Assembly: GCF_008831285.2 (NCBI RefSeq)
Contig: NC_045148.1
Coordinates: forward strand, 7,445,001-7,509,000
Direction of reading: 5' to 3'
Source: Nymphaea colorata
Lineage: Eukaryota; Streptophyta; Magnoliopsida; Nymphaeales; Nymphaeaceae
Length of the DNA: 64,000 bases
Shown piece after piece: positions 30,656-45,600 of the stretch. The notes beneath the pieces are model-generated. The model had not been told where the DNA came from, made no database searches, and worked only from the letters and a program-made list of their open reading frames with translations. The position numbers and the translations under genes were made by a program. The first letter of the stretch is position 1. Every line of letters begins with the position of its first letter.

Positions 30656-33600
30656 CTCTCTCTCTATATATATTATCTATCTATCTATCTATCTCTGGCC
30701 TCTGGTGACTGGTTCTGTGTTTTCGCAGTCGAGGATGTGAGTGATCTTTGGCCGGTGGTAAAGGACTCTTTCGAGGAGAAGTTGCCCCTCAAGAAGGCAT
30801 GCCTCAACAACAAGACTCGGAACCCTATCTTCGTCGACAAATTGCCGGTGGAGTATATACTTACCACCGACGCCCGCCTTCGCAGCCGGTTCCCGCAGGA
30901 GCAGTACCTTTTCTGGTTCCGCGAACCCTACGCCACTATCATTCTTGTTACCTGCGAGGTACCGCCATGACGGCGTTCTTACCATCTTAGCTCTGATTGC
31001 AAGTTCTTTCAAACGGTTCCGAGTGCGAAGATTGTCGCGCTTGCTTGAGGTGTTTTTGCTTACACAATTGTGTCGTCGAGGTCTCTTCGTCTGCAATTGG
31101 GCGATCAAGGGCCGTGTTCATTGAGAATTGGCATTTAACCGTATATAATCATGGTAAGATGCCGTGAGTACACGGATTTTGAAGTGGCCAAGGTGCTATT
31201 GAATCGTCGATGCACACCAAATTAGCTATACATACTGCAGCTTCGCCTTGACCGCTATGCAGTCTTGTCATACAGTGAGGTTGTACTTGAGTCTAGGAAC
31301 TAGTTTCTTGGAGTGGTATGTCTGGACTTCCCATTTGATAAAAGGAAAATGGTTTTGTGCGTTCGATAGGGTCCAACCATCGGTAGAAACCTGGTCCTGC
31401 TTTCTCTATTGTCTTTTTGAATCATCATAAATTTCATTATTATTCTTTTGTTCTTCTTGATGGACAAGATTTGTGTGTTCATGCAAACACAAAGTGCACA
31501 TAGCAGTCTTCTAGTTGGTAAAGTTCTTTAGGTTATCTCTGAAACCAAGGTGTCCACCTAGTTCTTTCTTCAAATGCTCAAAAGGACTAAATTCGTGCCT
31601 TTTGCAGCCACGACTCTAAGGGTCTATTGGGACCCCAGATAAGGCCCTTATGGTGCCAGCATCTGGGTCGTCACTGTCATCTCGTTCTTCTATTTACTCC
31701 ATTCATGATTATCTCCTTTTAATATAGTTCATCATGAGGCACTTGGTGAGGCCTATCAATGTGCGTTTCATTACAAGAACTACATTCAACTTTTTGACTG
31801 ATTTTGCCTATCTAGCACAAATCTAATTTGATTCAGGTTAAAGCTTCTCTAAAATTTTCAAAAGTTCACCTGCATCAATACATAATTGTTATTTCACGCC
31901 AATAGTTTGTGGACAATTAGCTGCATAAGCATGTTATGGTTGCAGTTTGGACATGAAGATATAGCATATAGATTGCGTGTCACATTTAAAACTTATGCAA
32001 GATATGAATAACATATAATGATGAATAAATATATAATTAGAATGGATACTTTGAGTTGTGAATATGAAACAGATTGTTTTAGTGATAAGAAAGATGAAAT
32101 ATATTGATTTCATAGATATGAATATATATCTCAGACTTTTTGGAGAGGTTTTTCTTGGATATTAGTTGGAAAGCTTGTTGTTAGATGCATCTAAAAATAG
32201 ATGCCACGTGCATGTATAATATATGCATCTCTCTCTCTCTCTTTCTGTGTTAAAGGTGACAACCCAGACAAGTAAGGAAGGAATTTCATGGAATTCCATA
32301 ACACGTTTCAAAATTCCTGAAACAGTTGCACTGTAGAAACCAGGAAGACAATTGATATTCTTTTTAGCCATTTCATACTGTTATAATTGGATATTAAGAT
32401 GCTGCAAGATTCCAATACGTCTAGTCTAAAGGGACATGACATGGAGTTAAAAGACTGTAGCTTTCCCAAAAATGGATGTTTCTGTATTGGGCTGTCCCAG
32501 GTTCTTAGTTACAAAACATTGTTTGAGATTGTCAAATCAGATCATGCTTTCCCATACCTAGCACTAGTTTATTTTGCTTTAGTGTTTTTTTACGTAAACA
32601 TCGAATATCTATATTATTGCTATTCGATGACTCATGTTTGCAGTAATTTGTTCAGGATCTTGATGAATTCAAGAATATCCTCAGAAACCGGCTAAAATTA
32701 ATCGTTCAAAATGATGACCGGGAGTGGTTTATTGTATTTGTCTCCAAAGCATACCCTAGCAATGATCAAGCAACCAAGTTGGTGAAGAAAATATATGCCA
32801 AACTTGAAGTTGAATTTAACACAAAAAAAAGAGAAAGGTGAGACCGATGCATCTTACTAGCTGGTTTGTACGTTTGTTGTGTCCATGTCTATTATTATCA
32901 TTTGTTAAAATCATGAACATTTATTGTTGGCCTTTTGCCTATTTCATTTCCAGGTGTTGTAAATTGGATTTGCAGGGAAGTGATACAGATTTCTGGGCAG
33001 ATTTCGAGTACAAATTGGTTGATTCCATTAGAAATACAATGGACAGACGCACTCAATTTTATGAGGATGAGATCCGCAAACTTAGTGAAAACCGTCTTAT
33101 GCCTGTTTGGAATTTCTGTAACTTTTTCATTTTGAAGGTAGCCTTTTACTAACTACACTAAAAACTATGAATTTTGTGCAGTTCACTGGATTGCATGGAA
33201 AACATACATGAACTGGACTATGTGCGTGCACACATGGAACATGCATATAGATAGATAACGGATACATTAGTAAAAAATGTCCCTGATATTTTAAAAATAC
33301 CCTGACGCCATCACAATTTCAAAAGCCAAACAACAATATGAGAAAATTATCACCAAAACTTCAACTTTGTGATATCGTCCTGAGATATTCCCAGTACTTC
33401 CCTGGGATACTTAGGAATGTGCCCTTTTTCCTAATATTTAAGCATTTGATTTTTTCTTTTATGTTTTCAGAAAGCTCTTTTACTACTTTCTTTATATCTT
33501 GTAATAATAATACTAAAAAACCTGTTATCTGATATCCTTCTTGGTGTTTGTCATAAATTTCAAGTTTTAAAGCTTGTATCCTGAGACATCTTGAAAAAAG

Positions 33601-36600
33601 TTTGTAAAAGAGCCTGATTGTTAAATCGCTGAGAATGATGGTAATTACTATGATAAATACACATCATTTGTCCATATAGAGTTTACATGCACACATGATT
33701 GTAACTATAAGTCAATTTATTATTATGGTCTTATCTGATAGTGCAGAAATCTTGACTAAAGCAATCTCAGAAGTCATTGAAGTGGCTGGTTTGACATTAA
33801 TTAGTTTACTATGTTTACTGGTTATTGTAAGATTTAGAAGAGGACAACAAAAGAATTTGTAAACAAAGAAGATGAAAGAGAAGACACAATGATTGGGGCT
33901 CAACCTGTCAATGATTTCCGCAGTTCAATGCCTATACAGATTTGGTAATAAACATGGAGTTGAATCTCATCTGTGTTTGATACAGTCCATGAATGTGACT
34001 CCTAATTAGCGTTCCTCAAGTTGTGCATGGCATTGAACTGTGGAGAACTTGCATTTCAAGAACTAAAAATTGTTCTCTGTTAGCCTTTTCTAAATAGATC
34101 TGCCACCAGTTGGGATATCTCAACGACATTTGCTTGATGATTGCTAGTGTATCTAGTTATGCTTTGTTTGTCTGTCATGAATGGTGGGATAAAAGCATTG
34201 TCACATGCATCGTTTACGGATTCTAGATGACAAGTTTTTTCTCAGGTATAGTATGACAAAATAGAAAATCTCAGGAAAATCTCAGCAAGCTTTTAAAAAA
34301 TTTAAAAGAAGACCTAAATAGAATGCAAAAATGTGAAAATAAAATGCAGTAACAAGAAATGCAAAAAATGAAAAAACCAAGAAAAAAATAAAGGAAGAGT
34401 CCATGCCCACAAAAATGGAGGAAAGGGTAGAATTCAGATCGTGTCAATATGTAATTGGTTCTGTTGTGTAGATTGGTTGGAAACTAGAATTGACAGACTG
34501 ATCATGACAAAGGCACTTGTATGATCCATGTTGAAATTAGGGCTAGAAATAAGGTTGCAGAGAAGGATGTAGAAAAAATAATATGTGCTGAATGAAAGGT
34601 ATATCAACTAATGCACGAGAATATTGAGATACAGAAAGTTGAGAAATTAAGGTTTCAAGGATGAAGTAAAGAATTATAAATACTTAGGATTTAGAAAAAT
34701 TAAGTTTTTTTTCTTTTTGATTTTTGAGAAAGACAATACTTAAGGAAGGTGACTAAGGATTTTGAGAGAAAAGGATATTCAAAAAAGGAGACCCAAACAC
34801 AGCAGATATCGAGATCAAGAGTTCAATTTAATTTGAAGAATAGACTGGTAGAAAAAATGCGGAGCAAAAGGAAGAGAACATAAGAAAACTTGATGAAAAT
34901 GCATATCTGGACTTTAATAAGTGATCTCTATAGTCATATTTTTGGAGTCAGTAGCGAGACCTTGATCTGACCTTCATCTGGTCGTATCTCATGTTTAGAA
35001 GAGGAAAGCAGAAACTGTTCAATAGAGGAGAAAAAAGAGAAGACACACAGATTGGGGTCCAACCCTGTCACGATTCTCAATGTGGATAATCACCTTTTCT
35101 CATTCATTATGTATAAGGGTTACAACTTGCAATATTTTATTGGATATATTTGTCCTGCAATACAAACATAATACATAAATGCCCATACACAAACACGCCT
35201 ATATAGATTAGGTGATAATACACTTCGGATGTGGATCAGGTCTTAATATGATCCAGTCCTTCATCACGGCACCTTATTAATTATATGTATGCACATGTTC
35301 AATTTATGCATCTGTTCTTCTTTCACCTGGTGGATTCTTACACTTTTTTGCTATTTTACAGGAGAGCTTAGCTTTCATGTTTGAGATGGCTCATCTCCAT
35401 GAAGATTCATTGCGCGAATACGATGAATTAGAACTTTGCTACCTGGAGACAGGTTTGTCTTGACAATCTTCTCTCTTGTCTTTTCTTGAATTACTTCTTG
35501 CTTATGTTTTTATTGTGTTAATGTCTCTTCCTGTAGACAATCTGATCTTTCTGTTTGCATTAATGATTGCACATTAGTGTCTAGTTGCATGACTAGTGGA
35601 CTGCTGTTAAGATGACACATATTGGGTCATGCGAGCATGTTTTAAAGGCTGCTGTACCAGTGTCAGCACTTCAGGAGAAGGGACGTGACTCTCATGCCAT
35701 CAAAACTGTGACAGCTTATGTGAATGCATCTTGTTCCCTTCAAGGTTTTATGTTGCTCAGGTTTCAAATATTAATGGGTTGACTTGTGGCTTGTCAGGTC
35801 AACTTGGTGACAGCGTGGTTTTGACTATTAGGCATATTCACCTTTTGTGTGTAATGTAGTCAAATTCAGTTTTCCTATGTCTGTGTGTATATATGCTTCC
35901 TCCTAATCTCTCTCTCTCTCTCTCTCTCCCCTTCTCGTTCTCTTCTCCCTGCCGCCAGTCCCTTGATAGCCCTAAAGGCTATGTCACATAGGTACAGGTA
36001 TGGGTGCCGGTGCGGGTACGGGCACGGACCATTTTTAAAAAACTTGGGTGCGGGGGTACGGCCGTACACACACATGCACATATACATATATATGTCAAAA
36101 AATTTTAAACATAATAACATATTTGCACATATATATATCAAAAAATTACAAACAAAATAACATATTCATAAATCATAATCCAAAATTTATCATTCTTGAT
36201 TCGCATTCCCCTCAGTCGCAAATTTACTGCTCAATTGAGGCCGAAGAAAATCACAAAGCATAAGCACAAACAAAAGAACAACATAAACTTTTACATAACA
36301 AGATAAAGGAGCTAGCGAAGCAAAAAACGAATCCCAACACTACGAAGCAAGAATGAAGAAAAAAGAGGGAAGTGGAACATTAAAATGAGGATTTCAAAAA
36401 TTTTAACATTAAAATGGTTTAAAAAGTTCAAATGTAAAAATCATTAACATTAAAACCAAACAAATTTGGACTCAGTCAACTTTGACCGAGCGGGTGCGGT
36501 CAACGCAGTACCCTGCGGTACCCAAGGCCGTACCTGTACCCGTACCCGTATCGTACTGGTACCGTGCTGGTACCTGTGTGACAGAGCCTAGAGGCTATCA

Positions 36601-39600
36601 GCATGTGTGTGTGGTGTGTGTTTATATATGCCACACACAACTTTTTTAAAATTACTCTATCATATCAGCACCCATACCTTATCCTGCTCATGTGGCATGG
36701 CATGAAACCCTTTTCTAAATGTGGGTGTATTGCCAAGAAAAAAAATTTGAGGGAAAAACTTGGCTAGGTAGGACCAAGATTAGACCTACAGTGTACACTA
36801 CTTGAGCCCTGTGTCACATGGGTGTGGGGTGGTGCCAGTGTGGCACATCTAAGAAAACTTGGCGTAGGGGTGCGGCTAGAGTATATCAATGTTGTAAAAA
36901 GCATATCATAAGTCGTATCGGAAACGCTTTGAGATATGCCGTATCGTAAAATATGGTACCGTATCGTAATTTAAAAAAAATAATAAATCAGTAAAAATTG
37001 AAAAAATCGAAAAAATTATAAAAAATCAGTAAAAATAAAAAATAATAAGTTCTTCATAAAAAACATGTTTTAGATAATGATAGACTTATTATTGCTATAA
37101 GATTACGCGTTCATCATTCATAGACATGAAAATTCATAGCAATATGTCAATATCATTCTACAAAGCACAACAAGTCATAAAATTCATAAGTCTATGAGAT
37201 ACCACATAAAAAAATAAGTTCTAAATGTTATGTATTACATTTACATGATTTACATCACAAGATTATCATGAAATTGTGAAAATGTTCAATGCCACTACAT
37301 ATAAAATGAAAGCACTCTCGAGTCTCGATTCTCATTCATAATCTTCATTCTCATTCTCATCTACATCTTCATCTTCATGAATTTGAAGATCCTCACCAAC
37401 ATATTCAGCAGGCTCTCCTTGATCAACAAATTCTTTTGTTGTTTCAGCTCCAAGGTTGAAGCATTGAAGATCTTCTTCATCAAATATTACAGTTGGTTCT
37501 TCTTCAATCCATGGCTCTAGATCTTCAAAATTTCCCAAGCTAATAGGATCAAACTGAGATGTGTGCTTCCTTGCTGATGCTTTTTGTAATTGTCTATGTT
37601 AAATAAGAGAAAACTTGTTAATATATAATTATATATAAATATATTGCAAAACAAATGTAAATATTAAGCTATATTACATGTTTAGTTTGATTTTATTTTG
37701 TCTTTCAGTTATGGTTCACTTTAGAAAATTTTTTCAAGGAGAAATTAATGAACTTGTTTGTTTCTAAATGCAGTAAATACTCCTAACAGTAAACAGAAAG
37801 ATTTTGGTGGCATGGACAAAGGTGACGACCAGGCTGCGATCCTAAAGCCAAGTTGCAAGCCCTTATCTGACATCGTATTGGATGATACATTTAGGGAATT
37901 TGAGTTTCGGCAGTATCTTTTTGCCTGCCAGTCTAAGGTGCATATCTTGTCTATCTCACCATCATCAAATTTATGTATACCATGATAGATTTACCAAAAG
38001 AAGAGAATGATTTGTTTGATATTATGGATGACTGGCTGTGGAGAGACCATTTTGTGTTTTGTATGTTTGGTCTATTGCTCTTCTATGCACTGCATCTACT
38101 ATCAATTGTGAATAAATGCATCTGCGTTTAGTGACTTGTTTAAAATCTCTCTCCAGTTCTTTTCATTTTCAGACAACTACTGTATTTATTGCAGACTAAA
38201 GTGTTAGATTTATTATTTTTTTTTTATCTTTTAATCCTGCTTGTACCTTTATATTATTGTTAAATGATTTGGAAAAATCGAAATTAGATTCTTATTAGTT
38301 ATTACAATCTTAGCAGAAAGTGAACATTTGATTGACCTAACGTTTGGTTGCCTTCACATAGCTTTAATTCTCCTTCATTTCTTGCATATTAAATCATAAA
38401 AGTTTAATGTTATTAATGATATTGGCACAACACTTTTATGATATTAATGATATTTCATCATGAACTTAAGAAATCAAATTTCGTGGATGCATCTAACATT
38501 AACGTGGTATTGTTAACATAGAAAGCTTAAATTTAAAGTATATGAGCATATCTTATATCTTTTTTCTTTCTCATCTATTTTAGTTTTTAGATTGTCTATT
38601 TACTTGCTAAAAATTGCTGGAAATTACGTGGTTTTCTTCAGGAAAGGATTGTGTTTGTCTCCCTTTGACACCTGTTTCATTATGTACTATTGAAACTCGT
38701 ACACTGACTTTTTTTTTGCTCTTTTCTATCTGCTTTTCTCTCGGATGAGCCACTTGCAGACAGATGATGTAAACAACTAACTGTAGAAATTAGCTGAAAG
38801 TGATTATGGGAGGACGAGGAATGATTGGTTCCTGGAAATTGATTTTTGCATTTCCTGGTTTTTAGTCACCTTTTTCCACACTAGTCAAATATCTGCTTTT
38901 TCTGAAGTCATAAAAACAAAGAATGTTGTATGGCTTCTTAAGATTCTAAGCGAGAAAGATAGGAAAAATTCTGTGCATACATTGTGGAATTGAAATTATT
39001 TAGTGAAGTTATTTTTTGTACTAGATATAATCTGCCTACATTTTACTATTGTGAAAAGTTGGGCATCAAGGCACATTGTCTAAGCAAGTAAATCTAAGCG
39101 GCATGGTGACCATGTTGCTGGATATAAAAACAGTTTTTTTTGCCCTTTTAGAGTGCTTAGCAAGCTTATTACTTATTGAGTTTGTATTTCCTATCAGTTT
39201 GTTGCATATGTGTGGCTTGCTTTGTGATGTTTAATCCTTTTTTTATATATACATATATGTGTGTATTTTTGTATGTATATATGCTTTAAATATTGTTGGT
39301 CTCTCCTTTTTGCAGCTCTACCTGTTAATAATTCTATGTAGCGCATCTGCATCTGCATATGCTTTTAAGAAAGGTGACAAGAAAAATGTTCAACCATCTC
39401 CTTGCATTTCACTCTTTTCTTTAATGAATGCAGCTTTTGTTCAAGTTAAATCGACCGGTTGAGGTTGCAACAAGGGGTTATTCATTTATTATTAGTTTTT
39501 CAAAGGCATTATCACTACATGAAGTATGTATATGCTTTCTTCTTTCATATTAGGATTCCTTTCTAAATGGGTATGTAATTGACAGGCAACTCCCTCTGTC

Positions 39601-42600
39601 TCTCTCTTCCCCCTTCTCTCTCTCTCTCTCTCTCTTTCTGTTGGATACTCCTCTGCAGAATAACCTGCCCTTCTGTTTGAGGGAAGTGTGGGTGATAACT
39701 GCTTGCCTTGCTTTGATTAATGAGACCGCCCCCCGTTATGATAGTGGACTTGTTGCACCTGATGTGGAGAAGGAATTCTATCGCGTCCAAGGTGATCTTT
39801 ACTCACTTAGTCGGGTCAAGGTAATTTTTCTTTTACCATAAAAAGGTGCAAGTTCTTTATTACGTCATTAATATGTGAAGCTGCTCAAGTTTCAATATTC
39901 AGCTTGCAAACTGGCATAATTGTGCGCTATAGAGTATGAGTAATTTACCAATGGATGGTGTCTATAATTTTGAATATTTTCAGCTACTATTTTCAATTTT
40001 TTGTTATTCTCAAGTTCTGATTTTTCAATATAGGAAGAATAATTCCTTTTATGATCATACTTCGAAACTCAAAAGTCATCTCATTCTATTAATAAGGAAT
40101 CTACTGGCTACTACTGGTTAAAACAAACTGGGGTCTCAATTCTTGGTGCTTTTGGTCAGGTGTACTCTTCCACCATGCCCAAATGCTTGCAGTATCTTGG
40201 TTCCTGCATCTTGAATGATGATTGATACTTTTCAAACCAAGGGAACAATGTCTTAAATTTGGTGGTCTCTCATTCTGATACTTCTTTAGTACAGAGACCC
40301 TCTATTTTTTAAGGACATATTACTTGGATGCTTCCAGATTTAATTCAGCAACTGATCTAGAAGAACTCACGTGGACATGTTTTATAAGCTTTATGCCTAG
40401 GGTGAGAAAAGCATTTACAGTTTCACATGATGCTTCATTCAGTTACTGTTTTTCTAGTTCCCCTTTGTCCTTCAGTAAAGCCTCCCCAGTATTTCCTTAT
40501 TAATAGAATGATCACGCATCAAAAAATAGCAGACTATACACCTAATTCAACTTGTCTTCAGGCTGACCTACCTAGTCAGGTGTGTGGAGCTATTATCAAC
40601 AGTAGGTTGCTAGTTGCTGGCATATTTAAGACAAGAAATTACAGGAGTATAGCTGAACCACCTGAATCAAAGGCCTTGTTTGAAAAGTGATTCAAATTAC
40701 TGCCAATGTTTTGTAATTTGGTATTTGAAAGACACAACTAAATTATGCAGTTGAATATAAATGGTAAAAAAAAAATCCTTTTCAAGAATCTAGACACACA
40801 TACACACAGTGTAACAACCTGACTCACTTCCAGGTTCCGGCCCCTGGTTCGGTAGATCCCAACCCACTCCCTAGCAATTTCTGCTCAAACCTCAAAAAGG
40901 CTAGGAACCAGGACAACCATATATTCAATAACTCCCTTTATAAGCCCTTGAAGATCCCTCACAATCTTCAATACGGGACTAAATCTTTGGGGTGTTACAA
41001 TCCACCCTCCTTAACACACACGCGTCCGTGCGTGTGGGACCCTAGGTCCGAGTGTTGAACCGGCTTTGATACCACCGTAACAACCTGACTCATTTCTAGG
41101 TTCGGCAGATCCCAACCCACCCCCTAGTAGTTTCGGCTTCAACCCCAAAAAGGCTAGGAACCAGGACAACCATATATTCAATAATCCCCTTTATAAGCCC
41201 TTGAAGATCACAATCTTCAATACGGGACTCAATCTTTGGGGTGTTACACACAGTCACACAACTTTTTGAAGAGTCAGCTTGTATATAGGAAAACGTTTCA
41301 CATATCTGCATGAAAATCTAGATTTTGGTCTTTTAAACCTTCAAAAATTGGCAGTTAACTATGTGCCAAAATATTTTAATTAAAAAGTCCATATGTTATG
41401 CCCAGAACCATGACTGGGTGAAAGACAATACTGACAAATTGACACTAAAATTGCTTTCTTTTTTTAGCATGTTAATTGTGACAACCAATCACAGAATACA
41501 CTTAGTCATCTTAATTATCGAACATATGGGATTTTCTCTCCATGGGCTTTTGTCGTGGTGGCTAGGCTGATGTCCTTACCTTCTATGTTTTATTTTGTTG
41601 CTTCCATTTGATATGTCTTATTTCTGATCAAATCATTGGAGAAAATCATTTTCCTTTTCTTGGTCAGCCATTCATTATTTACTTGAATCTCATTGGTCAT
41701 GATTACTACTTGGTATGAGAGGTATTTCTGTTTAGCATTTTTCTCCTTCACGTCCTTCGACATGCTCAATTACAACGGTTCTGGCTTTTCCTGATGTTAC
41801 TGATGCCAATTTGATTTGAATGCAGTTCATGAGGTTGGCATGTTTGATAGGTTATGGAATGGAGATAGAAAGAAGCCCTGCTAATAGGTATATCTCAATT
41901 TCTGGTAATATGTTGCATGTATTTCAAGAATCCCTGATTCCCTGGTAATCAACAGATAATGAATCCATACTTATGTCAACTGATCAATTTTATTTAATCT
42001 CTCCATTCAAAGCTTTTATGTCCTTTTTTCATGCTCTTTACTTGCCATTGATTTAAGTGGCTGTTTATAAATTATTTCTTAAATATGTTGGTCTCATATC
42101 CTTTACTTGCTATTTATTTGATTTCTCTGAGTTCAATCTGCTTATCAATGACGGGTTGTTCACTACTGCTACAAGTTTTCTTCTTTCTATGTGATTGATT
42201 GTTATTATTGGTTCCTTCTATTATTGTGTTTGCCATTGTTTGAATGTGCTAAATGTATCTTTCATTATGTCATGCAGTGCCTCTTTGAGCTTGTTGCCCT
42301 GGCCTAAACCTGCTACTTGGCCGTTAGTTCCTTCAGACACTTCGCATTTGGTACTTGAGAAGGAAAAGGCAAGTCTGATGCTGCTTTTCATATATTTTGT
42401 TTTCATTTCTCTTATCGGAATACGAGTTCGTAAAGTGGACTTTCTGTGTCCTACGTTTCCTTCATTTAGATGCTTTTCTTTTGGGAATGTGTTCAAGTCA
42501 GTGAATATCATTAAAGCAAAAAGTGTCATAAGTCAGTACCAGTCCTGTCTTGCTCTATGCTAGGCACAATAAGTGCCTCTAAATGTTTCTGAATACCAAT

Positions 42601-45600
42601 AATAGTTGCAGCTATGGTTGAAGCAGTCCTGTCCTATGCCATGTTAGGAACAATTTCAGTAGATTCTTATGCCATTAGATTGTATGATGTCTTGCACAAG
42701 GACTGAGTTACATGGTAACCACTTCTTGCCCTCAAGTCCTTCCACAAGCTTGGGTATTGCATTAGCTTTCTACCAGTTTGTGACATATATAAATAAATGT
42801 AGGGAAAAATGAAAAACTGGCAAGCCAACTGATTGTCTTATTCAATTTTGCAGATGCTTGAACCAAATCCAAGAGTCAAGCCTTTTGGAATTCAGAAGAA
42901 GCTGTTACCTCTTGAACCTTCGGTGCTTCTTCGTGAAGCAAATCGACGTAGGGCATCACTTTCAGCAGGAAACATATATGATCTTTTTGATGGCCATCAA
43001 AATCTGATTGTGAAGGATGGGTAATCTAAACATTTAGTTACTTATAGTTTCAACCAGGGTTTGAAAGTTCTTGTTGCTCTGTTCTTTTCATTATTCTGCA
43101 TTCTTCTGTATTCGGTTCCTTAGACAGCTAATGTGTGGCAGCCCAGCTTCAGATGGTATATCAATGACATCTCCGCTAAATAAAGCCCAAAAACCTTCCA
43201 TGTCCAGAGTCAGTTCAGGACCTGGAAATGTTGAATCATCTTTATCTAGAGTTCATGTTGATCGTCCTATGAAGCTTTCAGAAGTCTATGTTGCTGCAGA
43301 ACATGCTTTGCATTGTACAATATCTGATTCTGATCTTTGGGAATCCCTTTCATCAGTTAAAAATTTTGAGGTAAATATGTGCCACAAAGGTTTCTTCGTT
43401 GGCAATGTAAACACAAAGCATTTCAATCTCAAAGCCACGATGTGCTTGAAAGTATAGTGTGTCATTATTTCTCATGCCACATTTTCCTATTTCAAAGGCA
43501 TTACCAAATTGATTCAAGAAAAATGATTTTCCTACTTTATGACTGCTCTCGCACATGCATTATGCATGTAGTATTAAGGGACTGAGGTATAGGCTTTACT
43601 TCTGCTTCTGGAAAGGTACTTTGGACATTTTACCAGCAGCTCACGTGCTCTATTAGGTGATATGCAGTTATCATTCTCCTGAAAATTTTACACTTGTGGA
43701 ACATGCCCTTGTATTTGCTCCTTCCCTCTCTCTTTCTCTCTCTCTCTCTCTCATGCATTTCTTTCAGATTTTATGATTTTTCTTTACGTGATTCAGACAT
43801 TTTCTTTCTCGGTGGATGTAGAAAAAATATCTGGAGCTGACAAAAGGTGCAGCTGATAATTATCATCTTTCATGGTGGAAAAGGCATGGAGTTGTCCTTG
43901 ACGGTGAGATTGCAGCTCTTGCTTTTAGGCATGGGAATTTTGATCTTGCTGCCAAGTCATATGAGAAGGTCTGTGCACTTTATGCTGGTGAAGGGTGGCA
44001 TGATCTTTTGGCAGAAGTTCTTCCTAATTTAGCCGAGTGTCAGAAGCAACTCAATGATCAAGCTGGCTATCTTTCTTCCTGCGTCAGATTGCTTTCTTTA
44101 GAAAGAAGCCTATTTTTAACTAAGGAGCGTGAGGCTTTCCAATCAGAGGTCGTGCGCCTTGCTCACAGCGAAATGAAGCATCCAGTTCCTTTAGATGTGT
44201 CATCATTAATTACATTTTCAGGAAATCCAGGGCCACCGCTGGAGTTGTGTGATGGAGATCCTGGAACACTGTCAGTGACAGTATGGAGTGGATTTCCTGA
44301 TGATATTTCTCTTGAATCACTAAGTCTCACTCTCATAGCAACATTTAGTGCAGATGAAGGTGTCAAGGTTAGAGCAGTTGTTTTTTCGTTTTCCTTTTTT
44401 GGCTTGGTGGAAGGATGTTGATCCCTGTTTCTTCAATTTCACTGATTTCAGGCAATCAAGAGCTCTGATTCACCTATACTAAAGCCTGGAAAAAATAATG
44501 TTACACTTCTCGTACCACCCCAGCACCCAGGGTCGTACGTGTTGGGTGTTTTAACTGGACAGATAGGACAGTTGCGGTTTAGATCACATAGCTTCTCAAA
44601 AGGTGATCTTCCCGATAGTGATGATTTTATGAGCTATGAGAAACCTACTCGGCCAGTTTTAAAGGTAATTTATTTTATAATCTTAGACCAACTTTGCAGT
44701 AATTTTGAGCTATTAGTTTGGCAAGGTCAAATTTCTGCAACTTCCTTGTTAATGCTAGAACTTCACATTATTTAGCTGTCTTTCTGTAATGGATGAAACT
44801 GTTATTAATTGTTAAAACTGGCTTGCCACAGGTTTCCAAGCCAAGACCTTTGGTTGATGTTGCAGCAGCTGTTTCATCTGCTTTATTAATGAATGAAACT
44901 CAGTGGGTTGGCTTAGTTATAAGGCCTATTAACTATTCCCTTAAAGGTGCTATCTTACACATAGAAACTGGTCCAGGCCTATGTATTGATGAAACATGCA
45001 TGGTTGAGATGGAGGCAGATCAGAAGGCATTTCATGGCTCCGAACAGTCAACAATGTCAGAAGTTACCTCTGAAGATAGTGTTTCTCCGAATGCAAGTGG
45101 ATGCTCAAAATTAGTACTTAAAAATGGTGAATTGCAATTGCCGGACTGGGCAAGCAATATAACCTCTATCTTATGGTTCCCCGTCCGTGCTGTTGATGAC
45201 CAACTACCACAAGGAACTTATTCAGGTCAAGATTATTTTTAAGAAAATTGATGTTCTTGTATTTTGTCATTGTCTTCCTATTTCCAGCTGAATTATATTT
45301 GTGCTGTGAGCAGTTGTCCCCCAGATGCAGAGTGTTGTTGATGGAATGAGGACAATTGCATTGAAGCTCGAGTTTGGGACTACCCATAACCAGACATTTG
45401 AAAGGTACTTTGTTTCATACTATCCTTTCTCTTTCTTCTTCTCTGGCGCCATCTTAAACCATATAAATGTTATCTTCCAGGACTATAGCCGTACATTTTA
45501 CTGACCCTTTTCACGTGAGTGTCCGTGTTGCTGATCAATGCAATGATGGTACGGTGATTTTGCAGGTACCGTATATAAAAGAATGCCCTGCTTTCTTGTT

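Noticed and set aside
33838-35275. Possible LTR pair in TRS130 intron 4 (shared GAGAAGACACA..GATTGGGG words near 33880 and 35040)
   Set aside because: The two segments share a short block only; ends, primer site and target duplication could not be found, so no element is called.
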